Assembly: GCF_041206865.1 (NCBI RefSeq)
Contig: NZ_JBGEDP010000002.1
Span: forward strand, 124,001-188,000
Direction of reading: 5' to 3'
DNA from: Mycobacterium sp. HUMS_12744610
Lineage (GTDB): Bacteria > Actinomycetota > Actinomycetes > Mycobacteriales > Mycobacteriaceae
DNA length: 64,000 nucleotides
Part shown: positions 53,089-60,384 of the stretch, piece after piece
How positions within the stretch are numbered: the stretch's first letter is position 1
Layout: each line of letters opens with the position of its first letter
Notes under the pieces: model-generated
The model's input: the letters and a program-made list of their open reading frames with translations, nothing else
The model's database searches: none
What the model was told of the DNA's origin: nothing
Made by a program: the position numbers and the translations under genes

Positions 53089-54161
53089 TTCTCGGAGGCC
53101 TCGTTGTTGGCGCCGTCGTCGATCGCGGCCAGGTTGCGGTGTTCGAGTTCAGGCAGGCGCAGTAAGTGATTCCAGGAGGTGGGGACGGTGGTGAGCTTGG
53201 TCATTTCCCGGGTGATCGCGTCGGTGATACTGGTCCACATCGGTTTCGGTGTGGACGGGTGGGCGAGTTGGCTGACGAGGGCGTGCAGCCGGCGCAGTGC
53301 GGCTCGTTCAGTCGGGCTGCGGTCGCTGACGCCGATCGCTGCGGCGTGGTCGTTGGCCGCTCCCCAGGCTAGTAATGCGGCTTCGGCGGCGTGTTCGGCG
53401 GCGGTGATCTCGCGGGCGCTGGCTGAGTCGGTGAGGGTCTCCGCTTGCTCGCGCAGATCGTAGAGCGCGGCGCGGTAGGCGGCGGTTTCGGGGACGTTGA
53501 GGTCACGGAGAACGGGCTTGGTGAGATAGTAGGCTTCCAAATCCTGTTCGTAGGCAAGCCATTCCGCGTCGAGTTGGGCGAGGGCGGCGCGGACCTCGGC
53601 TATCCGTTTCTTGTTCCGTTCAGGCTCGTCGGCGGTGCTGTCATGCACCGCGGCGCTCGCTGAGCCGACAGGCGAGAGCGCCCGGATATCTGCAGGCTGG
53701 TCTAGGAGACGGCTGCGTGGCGGCCGGGTGATGGCGTGGATGGCTCGTTCGGTTCCGAGCGCGATCGCTGCGGTCAACACTGTGCCGGTTAACGAGGGCG
53801 TCCCGGTCCCGCCGAAGGTGATGACATGTCCGACGATGTCCCGCAGCTGCGCAAGGAAATTGCCGAACATGTCGATCGCGAATTTGTCTGACAGGACGGT
53901 CGGGTTTGGGTTCGCGGGGATCGCCGCGGCCGCGAGGTACAGACTCATGTAGGTGACGCAGGCCGCTACTAGCAGTTTCAACGCCATCTCGATAGGCCAA
54001 AGCCCCATCCGGATGACGGACGGCGCGGTGTACGGTCCGCCCGGTATCGCTCTGCTCGACGTTGTCCTCACGAAGATCCTTGCGTCCGGCCGCGGCGTCG
54101 CGGTGTAGGGGCCGCGGACCGTGTTCTCGTTGATCGCGCGTGGTCGCGGCGCGGCGGTCAT
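53085..54161 (-). CDS. Membrane protein, paralogue of the next gene
   Basis: A 358-aa protein. Two membrane segments (LLVAACVTYMSLYLAAAAIP and TGTVLTAAIALGTERAIHAI). The C-terminal 180 residues form a helical domain homologous to that of 54158-55471 (ALAQLDAEWLAYEQDLEAYY versus AITELDTEWLEYQLDTHAWF, and MTKLTTVP in both). Overlaps neighbours on both sides (ATGA). Confidence 0.65.
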   Translation of the reverse strand: MTAAPRPRAINENTVRGPYTATPRPDARIFVRTTSSRAIPGGPYTAPSVIRMGLWPIEMALKLLVAACVTYMSLYLAAAAIPANPNPTVLSDKFAIDMFGNFLAQLRDIVGHVITFGGTGTPSLTGTVLTAAIALGTERAIHAITRPPRSRLLDQPADIRALSPVGSASAAVHDSTADEPERNKKRIAEVRAALAQLDAEWLAYEQDLEAYYLTKPVLRDLNVPETAAYRAALYDLREQAETLTDSASAREITAAEHAAEAALLAWGAANDHAAAIGVSDRSPTERAALRRLHALVSQLAHPSTPKPMWTSITDAITREMTKLTTVPTSWNHLLRLPELEHRNLAAIDDGANNEASEN

Positions 54162-55471
54162 GGCGTGCCTCCGTCCCTCCGGTCAGTCCGAGTCGTGTCC
54201 GTGGCTTCCTGACACGGCGGCTGTCCGCAGGCTGCGCGCTGTTCGATGGCCCGTAGCCGGGATTCCGATTCGATGACAGGCAGTTTGGCGATATCGGCCA
54301 GGGTGCAGGGCACGGTGGTCAGTTTGGTCATGGTACGGCTGATGGCGTTGATGAGTTGCGGCCACATTTCCTTTGGTGTGGCGCGGTCGTTGAGCTGGCC
54401 GACCAATCCGTGCAGTGTTCCCAGTGCCGCCTCTTCGGACGGGCTGAGGTTCTGCACGCCGATCTTCAAAGCGTGTCGGTTGGCGGTCCCCCACGCTTTC
54501 AGTGCGTGTCGCGCGGCCTCCTGTGCGGCAGCGATCTGTTCGTCGGTACTGGTGTCGGTCAATTCGACTGCACGGTCGCGTAATTCGGCTTCGGCTTCGC
54601 GGTACGCCCTGATAGTCGGGTCGTTGAGGTTACGCAGCTGCGGCTTTGCCAGGAACCATGCGTGCGTATCCAGCTGGTATTCCAGCCATTCCGTGTCTAG
54701 TTCTGTGATCGCGGCGTGGACGTCGGCGATTGCGCGGCGGCGATCGGCGAGGCCCAACGTCTGGGCGGAGACTGGTTCGGAGTACGTCGTTGTCGGAGTA
54801 TCGCTAGTAGGTGTCGTCAGAGACCTGTTTAGGGCTGCCAGTTGAAGCGCGTCGTCGAGGGGAATCGTCGGATAGCGTGACGGCATCACCAGTTCGCGTG
54901 GGCCACGCAGGTACGCGCCGCGGCGGCGCGGAATCATCGCACTGTAGCCGCATATGACGGCACCCGGGAGTGCGACCAGCAGCGGTACAAGGCCAGCGCC
55001 GAGCAAGATGAAGAATCCCAGCATGCCGATGAGCGATAACAGCAGCGGCCCCCTATCGCGCAGGATGGAGGGCGGCTTGGTTTCGTCGAGGATCTGCTGA
55101 ACCCGAGCGATCCGCGCGTCACCCGCGAGGCTGACCAACAACGGGTCGAGCAGAATCGCCTGTACCGGCCCAGTGGCCATCCATGGCTCATCGTCGACGC
55201 CGCGTCTCAACCTCAGCTGGTCGACGCGGTCCCGCTCAAGTCTCTGAACGGCCGCTTCGCGGGCGATCACGCGTGCAAGCGCCGGGGAGATCGACGGCGA
55301 TGCCTGCACCAGAACCGCCGCATTCTCGAGTACGGCCCGGCATAGGGCCGCCGGCGCGGCGGTGATCACCTCCTGGGTAGCTGGCCGGTCAGCATGGGCG
55401 GGGTCCGGCATTTCCACGGTGTACAGGTCCGCTCCGGGGATCGAAAGCAAACGTGGTGTAGGTCTTTTCAC
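54158..55471 (-). CDS. Membrane protein with helical C-terminal domain
   Basis: A 437-aa protein. The N-terminal 150 residues look like a cytoplasmic domain with helices (ALARVIAREAAVQRLERDRV). Two membrane helices follow (LLLSLIGMLGFFILLGAGLV and LLVALPGAVICGYSAMIP). The C-terminal helical domain matches the paralogue downstream. Tandem duplication and divergence are evident. The N-terminus recalls nuclease-free ImmA-like or ESX-anchored proteins, but I cannot assign it. Confidence 0.65.
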   Translation of the reverse strand: MKRPTPRLLSIPGADLYTVEMPDPAHADRPATQEVITAAPAALCRAVLENAAVLVQASPSISPALARVIAREAAVQRLERDRVDQLRLRRGVDDEPWMATGPVQAILLDPLLVSLAGDARIARVQQILDETKPPSILRDRGPLLLSLIGMLGFFILLGAGLVPLLVALPGAVICGYSAMIPRRRGAYLRGPRELVMPSRYPTIPLDDALQLAALNRSLTTPTSDTPTTTYSEPVSAQTLGLADRRRAIADVHAAITELDTEWLEYQLDTHAWFLAKPQLRNLNDPTIRAYREAEAELRDRAVELTDTSTDEQIAAAQEAARHALKAWGTANRHALKIGVQNLSPSEEAALGTLHGLVGQLNDRATPKEMWPQLINAISRTMTKLTTVPCTLADIAKLPVIESESRLRAIEQRAACGQPPCQEATDTTRTDRRDGGTP

Positions 55472-55632
55472 GCTGTCACCGCGCTCGCTCTGGACCTTGT
55501 GTTGCGAACAGGATCCGGAGCGGTGGGCTTCGTTGGCGCCGGCCAGGGAGACGGGGCCGCCGGCATTGGCCTCACCGGAGGAGCCTCCGGGATAACTTCG
55601 ACCCGTCGTGGGTTTGTACCAATGTCACCCAT
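55468..55632 (-). CDS. Leaderless small Pro-rich protein
   Basis: A 54-aa frame from ATG 55632, 7 nt below the -10 of a shared promoter module: MGDIGTNPRRVEVIPEAPPV, then Pro/Ala-rich. It overlaps the next start (ATGA-type). Either a genuine small protein or a leader ORF for the two membrane proteins. Confidence 0.55.
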   Translation of the reverse strand: MGDIGTNPRRVEVIPEAPPVRPMPAAPSPWPAPTKPTAPDPVRNTRSRASAVTA

Positions 55633-55639
55633 GTCGTCG

Positions 55640-55676
55640 ATCCTTCGGACCTGTTCAGGAGGTTTCAAGAGGACCG
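55640..55676 (-). promoter_or_regulatory. Copy 4 of the shared promoter module (canonical)
   Basis: Minus strand: CGGTCCTC, TTGAAA (55668-55663), 17-bp spacer, AAGGAT (55645-55640), 7 nt, ATG 55632. Drives the operon of tandem membrane proteins. Confidence 0.75.
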
Positions 55677-55778
55677 CCACCGGGGTTTTTGCCGCCAGCG
55701 AGCGGTTTCTATGTGGATTCTGGACCATAGTGCTTGCGGCCACCGACAGCCGCCAGACTCGTCGGGCAATTGGATCGC

Positions 55779-56294
55779 TCACGCTGATTCGGTGACGGAG
55801 TATGGCGGCCGGGCAATGATGAGCTCAGGTTGGTCCGGCCCGGCCGGCGGCTTGGCGGTGATTATGTCCGTTTCGACTGTCTGTTCGTGGAAGACGGTGC
55901 CCATAACGGCGGCGATCACGCGGGTGTCAAGCGGGGCCCCTGGCGTTACGAGATCCTCGGGGATCAGTGCGATCACCGTCATCATCCCGGTATAGAACGC
56001 TTGCTGATGGACTCGCTGAATGCCTCCCGGGGAGGTCCAGAACAGGATGTCGCCGGGCTGCGCGATCTCCCCCGCCGGCAGGCGCGTACAGCGGTCCAGC
56101 TGGACGTCGAGTGTTCTACCGATATCCGTGCCCGTGGCGGCATACACGACGCGGCGGGTGAATCCGGCACGGTCGAACCCCCCGTTGGTGGGTCCGTCCA
56201 GGTCGCCGCCGCCGAAGACGTACGGGAGCCCGAGATAGCTGTATGCGATCTCGACAGCGTGTTCTGGGGCCGAGTTGTCGGGGACTGAGGACAT
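55779..56294 (-). CDS. NlpC/P60-fold pseudoenzyme
   Basis: A 171-aa protein. YSYLGLPYVFGGGDLDGPTN, then GGFDRAGFTRRVVYAATG, follows the NlpC/P60 consensus in which the residue after FD is the catalytic Cys; here it is Arg. The later AQPGDILFWTSPGG and RVHQQAFYTG keep the fold and the His. It cannot be a Cys hydrolase but may bind peptidoglycan, as the related RipD does (established). No signal peptide is visible. Leaderless-type start: TATAGT, 6 nt, ATG, within a paired operator. Confidence 0.75.
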   Translation of the reverse strand: MSSVPDNSAPEHAVEIAYSYLGLPYVFGGGDLDGPTNGGFDRAGFTRRVVYAATGTDIGRTLDVQLDRCTRLPAGEIAQPGDILFWTSPGGIQRVHQQAFYTGMMTVIALIPEDLVTPGAPLDTRVIAAVMGTVFHEQTVETDIITAKPPAGPDQPELIIARPPYSVTESA

Positions 56295-56340
56295 ATGTCG
56301 ACTATATCCGACATTCCCGAATGTCGTCTATAGTAGACAT
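56294..56340. promoter_or_regulatory. Two 20-bp dyads between divergent genes
   Basis: ATGTCGACTATATCCGACAT (56294-56313) and ATGTCGTCTATAGTAGACAT (56321-56340) are both near-palindromes of one consensus. The same pair recurs at 58189-58233 beside an XRE repressor gene. The left dyad covers the start region and -10 (TATAGT) of the NlpC-like gene. Confidence 0.65.
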
Positions 56341-56387
56341 CGCGCCGCGCAGCGCGCACCAGCCAGAGCAGGAAGCACCCCACCGCC

Positions 56388-56720
56388 ATGAGCCACTCCC
56401 CCTCACCTCGCCAGCGTCCTGCGCCTCCGCGCCGGACGCGCCCATGGAAGGTGCACTTTCACTTCGACGGCACGAAGGCGTTCAGCGACGACGAATCCCT
56501 GGCGGGCCTCTATGTTGTCGACACGTCGCGTCCGATCGTCGGAACGTCTTCCCATCGCGACGACGGGGCAGCCGATGCCGCCGCACGCCGGGTCTCACGA
56601 AACGGAGGTACCGCTCGGATCACGCTGCGCGACAGCATCACTAGCGATGAAACCGAGATCCGCACCTACGCGCCCTACGAGGTGGCGCTGCAGGATCTAG
56701 TCGAAAGCGAGTCACGATGA
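56388..56720 (+). CDS. Unknown 110-aa protein
   Basis: From ATG 56388. A basic N-terminus (SPRQRPAPPRRTRPW), then KVHFHFDGTKAFSDDESLAG and a beta-rich remainder. Divergent from the NlpC-like gene, behind the second dyad. Coupled to the next gene. Confidence 0.5.
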   Translation: MSHSPSPRQRPAPPRRTRPWKVHFHFDGTKAFSDDESLAGLYVVDTSRPIVGTSSHRDDGAADAAARRVSRNGGTARITLRDSITSDETEIRTYAPYEVALQDLVESESR

Positions 56721-57052
56721 TCGAGCATGGTCCCGAAGACGCGGCGGGCGATTTCGAGGCGAGCACGCCGGCACCTGTGGTCCGGCATCTGCCTTCGACC
56801 ATCAAGCAGCTCGGCGATCCGCGGAAGGACGCCGGCTTCACGCTGTTGCCGGCGCCGCCAGGTGTGTGTTCGCAGTGTGCACGCGATCACGAGCCGGACG
56901 AACCGCACGACGCCCAGTCCCTGCACTACCAGTACACCTTCTATGCCGAGCATGACCGGTGGCCGACCTGGGATGACGCCTTGGCGCATTGCAGTGAGGA
57001 CGTGCAGGCAGTGTGGCGTCGCGCTCTGGCAGAGCGCGGCATCCGCTTCTGA
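56717..57052 (+). CDS. Unknown protein with CxxC and HC-W motifs
   Basis: A 111-aa protein. VCSQCARDHEPDEPHDAQSL, then RWPTWDDALAHCSEDVQAVW and RRAL. A zinc-binding fold is likely (CxxC, His, HC). Related patterns at 37603-38238 and 48603-49163. Overlaps the upstream gene (ATGA). Confidence 0.55.
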   Translation: MIEHGPEDAAGDFEASTPAPVVRHLPSTIKQLGDPRKDAGFTLLPAPPGVCSQCARDHEPDEPHDAQSLHYQYTFYAEHDRWPTWDDALAHCSEDVQAVWRRALAERGIRF

Positions 57053-57250
57053 TCATTCGGCAACTGCCGCTGCGTTCTGTTCATGCCAGCCGTGGTTGTA
57101 GGCGCGCAGGAGATGGGTCTTGCTACCGACTGGTGCATCAATGCATGCGGCGAGAAGAGTCGCGTTTGCAAAGGGGCTGTTGGGTTTTCCGGCCTTTGCG
57201 TCGTCTCGTCCGGCCTGTAGCGCGGCGGAGGTGTCCAGCGTGGTGAATCC
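57053..57250 (-). CDS. Small protein without a canonical start codon
   Basis: The frame FTTLDTSAALQAGRDDAKAG, then PFANATLLAACIDA and AYNHGWHEQNAAAVAE, ends with TGA at 57053. Codon usage is good, but no ATG, GTG or TTG lies between the upstream stop and the coding part. It may begin at ATT or the start may be lost by an indel. The motif NHGWHEQ suggests a small plasmid protein family. Confidence 0.4.
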   Translation of the reverse strand, partial: GFTTLDTSAALQAGRDDAKAGKPNSPFANATLLAACIDAPVGSKTHLLRAYNHGWHEQNAAAVAE

Positions 57251-57280
57251 TCTCTCGTGGGGGCCGGGATCTGGGGTGAA

Positions 57281-57481
57281 TTATGTTGGCGGGTCTTCTT
57301 GCTTGCCGTCCGGAAAGAGTGGCTGGGCGACCTGGGTCGGCTGTTGCTGCATCTGCTGTGCCACCTGTACAGGTTCTTGGTCGAGCGCTTGAGTGATCTG
57401 GGTCGCCCGTTGCTCCATCTGCTGGGTCATCTGCGTGAACCGCTGAGGCTGACCATGCGGGTCGTTGTTGTCGTCCGGCAT
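57281..57481 (-). CDS. Small Gln-rich protein
   Basis: A 66-aa protein: MPDDNNDPHGQPQRFTQMTQ, then repeating QxxTQxxQxxxQ units (QQMEQRATQITQALDQ, QVAQQMQQQPTQVAQ). It probably forms a coiled coil. Between a membrane protein upstream and the small gene downstream. Confidence 0.5.
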   Translation of the reverse strand: MPDDNNDPHGQPQRFTQMTQQMEQRATQITQALDQEPVQVAQQMQQQPTQVAQPLFPDGKQEDPPT

Positions 57482-57523
57482 CGTATTTCCTTCCCTGGGT
57501 GTGCTTTTCGTAGATACGGGGAG

Positions 57524-57862
57524 CTACGGGCTCCACACCGCGGCCAGGAAGGTCTGACCGGTAGCGAGGAGAACCAGGACAAGCGTGGCGGCGGCTGCCT
57601 TCCAGATCGACCAGTCGAGTTCAGTCCGGTAGATCCACACGAGGGGGATCCCGACGACGATCAGGGCGATACGCAGAACTGCGATGGCGTACGTCCTCCA
57701 CCTCGGTCTACCTGCCGCCGTCTGGCCTGTGTCACGTTCGTCCATCGGCTCGGCCAGCCGATTGAGTGAGCTCGTGTTGCGCGTTAGAGCATCGGCGCGG
57801 CTGTTGGCCCGGGTTTGCATGGTGTAGTCGACACCGGGGGCGCTCTGGCGGTCATCGCTCAC
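57524..57862 (-). CDS. Two-pass membrane protein, translationally coupled to a leader
   Basis: A 112-aa protein from GTG 57862, with GGAGGT 6-7 nt upstream. Membrane helices: AIAVLRIALIVVGIPLVWI and AAAATLVLVLLATGQTFLAA. The start overlaps the stop of the 12-codon leader ORF (GTGA). Promoter is the shared module at 57905-57941. Confidence 0.65.
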   Translation of the reverse strand: MSDDRQSAPGVDYTMQTRANSRADALTRNTSSLNRLAEPMDERDTGQTAAGRPRWRTYAIAVLRIALIVVGIPLVWIYRTELDWSIWKAAAATLVLVLLATGQTFLAAVWSP

Positions 57863-57897
57863 TTGAAACCTCCGTCTATCGCCGATGTCGCGGGCAT
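57859..57897 (-). CDS. 12-codon leaderless leader ORF
   Basis: ATG 57897 is 7 nt after the -10. The peptide is MPATSAIDGGFK; its TGA overlaps the GTG of the membrane protein, and its codons contain that gene's ribosome-binding site. It is a candidate for coupling or attenuation. Confidence 0.45.
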   Translation of the reverse strand: MPATSAIDGGFK

Positions 57898-57904
57898 GGG
57901 ACTG

Positions 57905-57941
57905 ATGGTGCGGCGCGCGCGCTCGGGTTTCAACAGGACTT
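57905..57941 (-). promoter_or_regulatory. Copy 5 of the shared promoter module (canonical)
   Basis: Minus strand: AAGTCCTG, TTGAAA (57933-57928), 17-bp spacer, CACCAT (57910-57905), 7 nt, ATG 57897. The -35 overlaps the last codons of the XRE gene. Confidence 0.65.
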
Positions 57942-58187
57942 GCGGGATTGCCGGGAGGTGCGGCTTTTCTCCACACGCAGGATTTCGGCCGGTTCGATCT
58001 TGAAGTGGTTGGCGAGGGCGTAGAGGGTGCTCAGTGTGATGTTCTTGCGGCCGGATTCAATTTCGGTGAGGTAGGTGCGTGTGAGGCCGACGCTTTTGGC
58101 GGTTTGTTCTTGGGTCTCGCCGGCGGCGTGGCGGAGTGCGCGCAGCCTTTCGCCCAGCTTCTGGAGGTCGGGGGCGTCTATCGGCAC
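57930..58187 (-). CDS. XRE-family repressor
   Basis: An 85-aa protein: LGERLRALRHAAGETQEQTA, then LTRTYLTEIESGRKNITLST and LYALANHF, a complete HTH_3 domain with little else. Typical of a small phage-type repressor. Dyads at 58189-58233 lie directly upstream and recur at 56294-56340, so it may control both divergent pairs. Confidence 0.85.
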   Translation of the reverse strand: MPIDAPDLQKLGERLRALRHAAGETQEQTAKSVGLTRTYLTEIESGRKNITLSTLYALANHFKIEPAEILRVEKSRTSRQSRKSC

Positions 58188-58188
58188 G

Positions 58189-58233
58189 GTGTCTACTATA
58201 GACGACCATTGCCGTGTCGCTTATAGTCGACAT
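58189..58233. promoter_or_regulatory. Two dyads between XRE and divergent gene
   Basis: GTGTCTACTATAGACGACC (58189-58207) and GTGTCGCTTATAGTCGACAT (58214-58233) match the 56294-56340 pair in sequence, order and roughly 25 bp spacing. TATAGT (58222-58227) is followed after 6 nt by ATG 58234. Confidence 0.65.
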
Positions 58234-58542
58234 ATGTCCCGAGGTGCCGATACCGCGACCAGGATCCCCGAAGCACGCCTGATCGAACTGAGACGCGACG
58301 GCAAGAGCCGCGACCACGGCTTCGTCGACCCGCACATGCTGCGCAGGTGCACCGATGCGCTCGACCGCCGCGGCGAAACGTGGGCGGCCGCGGTCCTCGG
58401 CCGCGATATCTCCCGCCGCAGCCTTGGCGTTCCTCACCGCCCATACCTCTACGTCGGCGAGCCGCACGCGCTTGTTGCTGCCGACACCGAGGAGGATCTG
58501 CTCACCCTTGCCGACCTCGACCCGGACAGCGCCGGCGGGTGA
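58234..58542 (+). CDS. Unknown 102-aa protein
   Basis: From the leaderless ATG 58234: MSRGADTATRIPEARLIELR, then RGETWAAAVLGRDISRRSLG. Soluble, mixed alpha/beta. Transcribed divergently from the XRE gene under the paired dyads. Coupled to the next gene (GTGA). Confidence 0.5.
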   Translation: MSRGADTATRIPEARLIELRRDGKSRDHGFVDPHMLRRCTDALDRRGETWAAAVLGRDISRRSLGVPHRPYLYVGEPHALVAADTEEDLLTLADLDPDSAGG

Positions 58543-58721
58543 CGACGGTGAAGATCACTGACCGCAACCTGGTGCAGGCCGGCGATCGGGTGACGTGGGG
58601 CGCTCTCGGGTACGTGCACGAGGGTATCGCCCGTAGCGATCCAGACCATTGGGACGGCCAGCTCGCCGTCAACGGCGGAATCGACTGGTGGGCAAACTTT
58701 TTGTGGGCTGAGCGGGACTGA
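58539..58721 (+). CDS. Unknown 60-aa protein
   Basis: From GTG 58539: VTTVKITDRNLVQAGDRVTW, then a Trp-rich end (GGIDWWANFLWAERD). Beta-rich. Followed 60 bp later by a terminator hairpin. Confidence 0.5.
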   Translation: MTTVKITDRNLVQAGDRVTWGALGYVHEGIARSDPDHWDGQLAVNGGIDWWANFLWAERD

Positions 58722-58781
58722 TCGTGGTCCACAATTGTCTTGCCTTGCGTTCAAGCACTTTTCCGTGCCGACGATGTGAAA

Positions 58782-58805
58782 GGCCCCGACCTTGTGGTCG
58801 GGGCC
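58782..58805 (+). terminator. Strong hairpin terminator
   Basis: GGCCCCGACC, loop TTGT, GGTCGGGGCC: a perfect 10-bp GC-rich stem. No U-tract follows, as is common in mycobacteria. It ends the operon 58234-58721 and could work in both directions. Confidence 0.75.
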
Positions 58806-58901
58806 GGAAGGTGCCTAGCTCCGCAATCGGCGAAGATCAGCGCCTACCAATGAGCATAGCGTCCCAGCAGCGTTATCGTCTGTTCCCCAAGGAGATTCCA
58901 G

Positions 58902-59206
58902 GTGACTGCGGTTAGACAAGTTCAGGTTCACCACGCCAGCCGTGCGATCACACGGCGCTTGGGCCGCCCTTATGCACCGGCGATCATCGCGGTAGTACGC
59001 GACGGCACACACTCAGCTCAGGGTCGGTCATTCTGCACGTCAACTCGGGTGGCAATGCCCTAGCGGCAGAGCGTGAGCTGCGGTTTCGCGGATATCAGGT
59101 GGGCCACACCGAGTACGACCCTTTCGCGGACGGCCATTACGGAGTTCAGCTGCGGGTAAGCCCGAGCGTTCCGCCCGCTGCGCAGCCGACCGCCATCGCT
59201 GGTTAG
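58902..59206 (+). pseudogene. Small gene with one frameshift
   Basis: GTG 58902 has AAGGAG 7 nt upstream. It starts VTAVRQVQVHHASRAITRRL. After about 59020 a neighbouring frame continues VILHVNSGGNALAAERELRF, then a YDPFADGHYGVQLRV segment and TAG at 59204. A one-base indel restores a plausible 100-aa protein. Unknown family. Confidence 0.5.
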
Positions 59207-59208
59207 GA

Positions 59209-59436
59209 CTAGGGCGCGGCGATCCAGACCAGCGGGTAGTAGCCGTCCTGATCCTTGATTGGCGATACGCCGACAATGAGGCCACAACTCGGCCCCAACG
59301 CCGGGTCGTCAGCGAGCACGATGTTCAAATATCCGGCCTGCCTTTCCGCGCTCGCGCGCTTGACATAGCCGAAACCGCCGCCGACCGGGTCGCCCAGCCG
59401 AGGCGGATTCAATGGAGGCGGTACCGCCACCGTCAA
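59209..59436 (-). CDS. Unknown 75-aa protein
   Basis: Start TTG 59436 or GTG 59430, with AAGGAG just upstream. PPRLGDPVGGGFGYVKRASA, then a hydrophobic GLIVGVSPIKDQDGYYPLVW end. Convergent with the frameshifted gene (2-nt gap). Confidence 0.45.
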   Translation of the reverse strand: MTVAVPPPLNPPRLGDPVGGGFGYVKRASAERQAGYLNIVLADDPALGPSCGLIVGVSPIKDQDGYYPLVWIAAP

Positions 59437-59466
59437 TCTCCTTATCTCTTAGGGTCATTGGCGGAC

Positions 59467-59883
59467 TTAGTCCGGTGGTAGGGCGACGTCGAAGCCCGCG
59501 GGCGTCCGATACACGCGTCCCGGCTCGAACGTGAATTGGGTGTAGGCCGGCACTCGACGATACGTCCACCGTCGCCCCTGGTGGACGACATCGATGTACG
59601 AGTTGCCGTCGATGTCACGACGTGTCACATTCGTTTCCTCGTAGTTCCACCATGAGAATCCCGCGAGCGGCGGGGGCGGACCGGCGGGCAGTGTCTGGGG
59701 AAAGTCACGGAACTCGCCGTAGCGGCATCTGTAGCGGCCGATCGCCGGATCCACCGTCCGGTAGTTCGGCGGGTCCACGATGACCACCTCGATCGCCGAG
59801 TCGTCACATTTCGGCGATTCACATCGGCAGGCGCACCGTGTGCACTCGATCAGCTGCTTGGACGAAAGTTTCACTACTGTCAT
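59467..59883 (-). CDS. Unknown protein with N-terminal Cys cluster
   Basis: A 138-aa protein: IECTRCACRCESPKCDD near residues 12-29 gives five Cys that could bind a metal. The rest is beta-rich and Tyr/Arg-rich (IDVVHQGRRWTYRRVPAYTQ). No family. Confidence 0.5.
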   Translation of the reverse strand: MTVVKLSSKQLIECTRCACRCESPKCDDSAIEVVIVDPPNYRTVDPAIGRYRCRYGEFRDFPQTLPAGPPPPLAGFSWWNYEETNVTRRDIDGNSYIDVVHQGRRWTYRRVPAYTQFTFEPGRVYRTPAGFDVALPPD

Positions 59884-59893
59884 CTATCGCGTC

Positions 59894-60352
59894 CTACGTG
59901 CCGGCGTGTCCGCGTCGTTGCCGACGGCGGCGGGTGAGGTCTACCGCGCCTTCCACACCATCGAGGTAGCCGTCGAACTCTGCTCGGTGTGCCTCCACGA
60001 GTGCGGCGATCGCGCGCAGTTCGTTGTTGGCTCGCATGGCCTCGGGGTCGGTCGGTGCGGCGTCGTGGCCGCTGTAGCCACGCACCCGGGTGAGTTCCCG
60101 GACAAGGACTGCGGCCGGGTTTGTGCGCCACCGGCTGGTATGCCGGGCGGTGGTCCAGCAGGTCATGCACACAGTGAAGGCGGTGCGTTGCTGGCCGTGG
60201 ATCCGGATCCGTTCGTGGAGATCGTCGGGTGAGATGACGCTGGCGACGTCGACGGCCAGGCGTCCGCATTCGGTGTAGCGGGCGTACGGACGCCAGGGCA
60301 CGACGTCGCGGGCGACATGATCTCGACGCTCCTGCATGAACTGCTCGGCCAT
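59894..60352 (-). CDS. Unknown protein with Cys pairs
   Basis: A 152-aa protein from ATG 60352. RYTECGRLAVDVASVISPDD, then TVCMTCWTTARHTSRW suggests a zinc site. The C-terminal half is helical and basic. Part of the phage-like block read leftward from 62.7 kb. Confidence 0.5.
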   Translation of the reverse strand: MAEQFMQERRDHVARDVVPWRPYARYTECGRLAVDVASVISPDDLHERIRIHGQQRTAFTVCMTCWTTARHTSRWRTNPAAVLVRELTRVRGYSGHDAAPTDPEAMRANNELRAIAALVEAHRAEFDGYLDGVEGAVDLTRRRRQRRGHAGT

Positions 60353-60384
60353 CGCGTTGTCCCCTATCGTTCGTGGGCTGGTGG

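Noticed and set aside
57257..57769. Plus-strand 170-codon ORF
   Set aside because: It is antisense to the Gln-rich and membrane proteins, whose own features are convincing.
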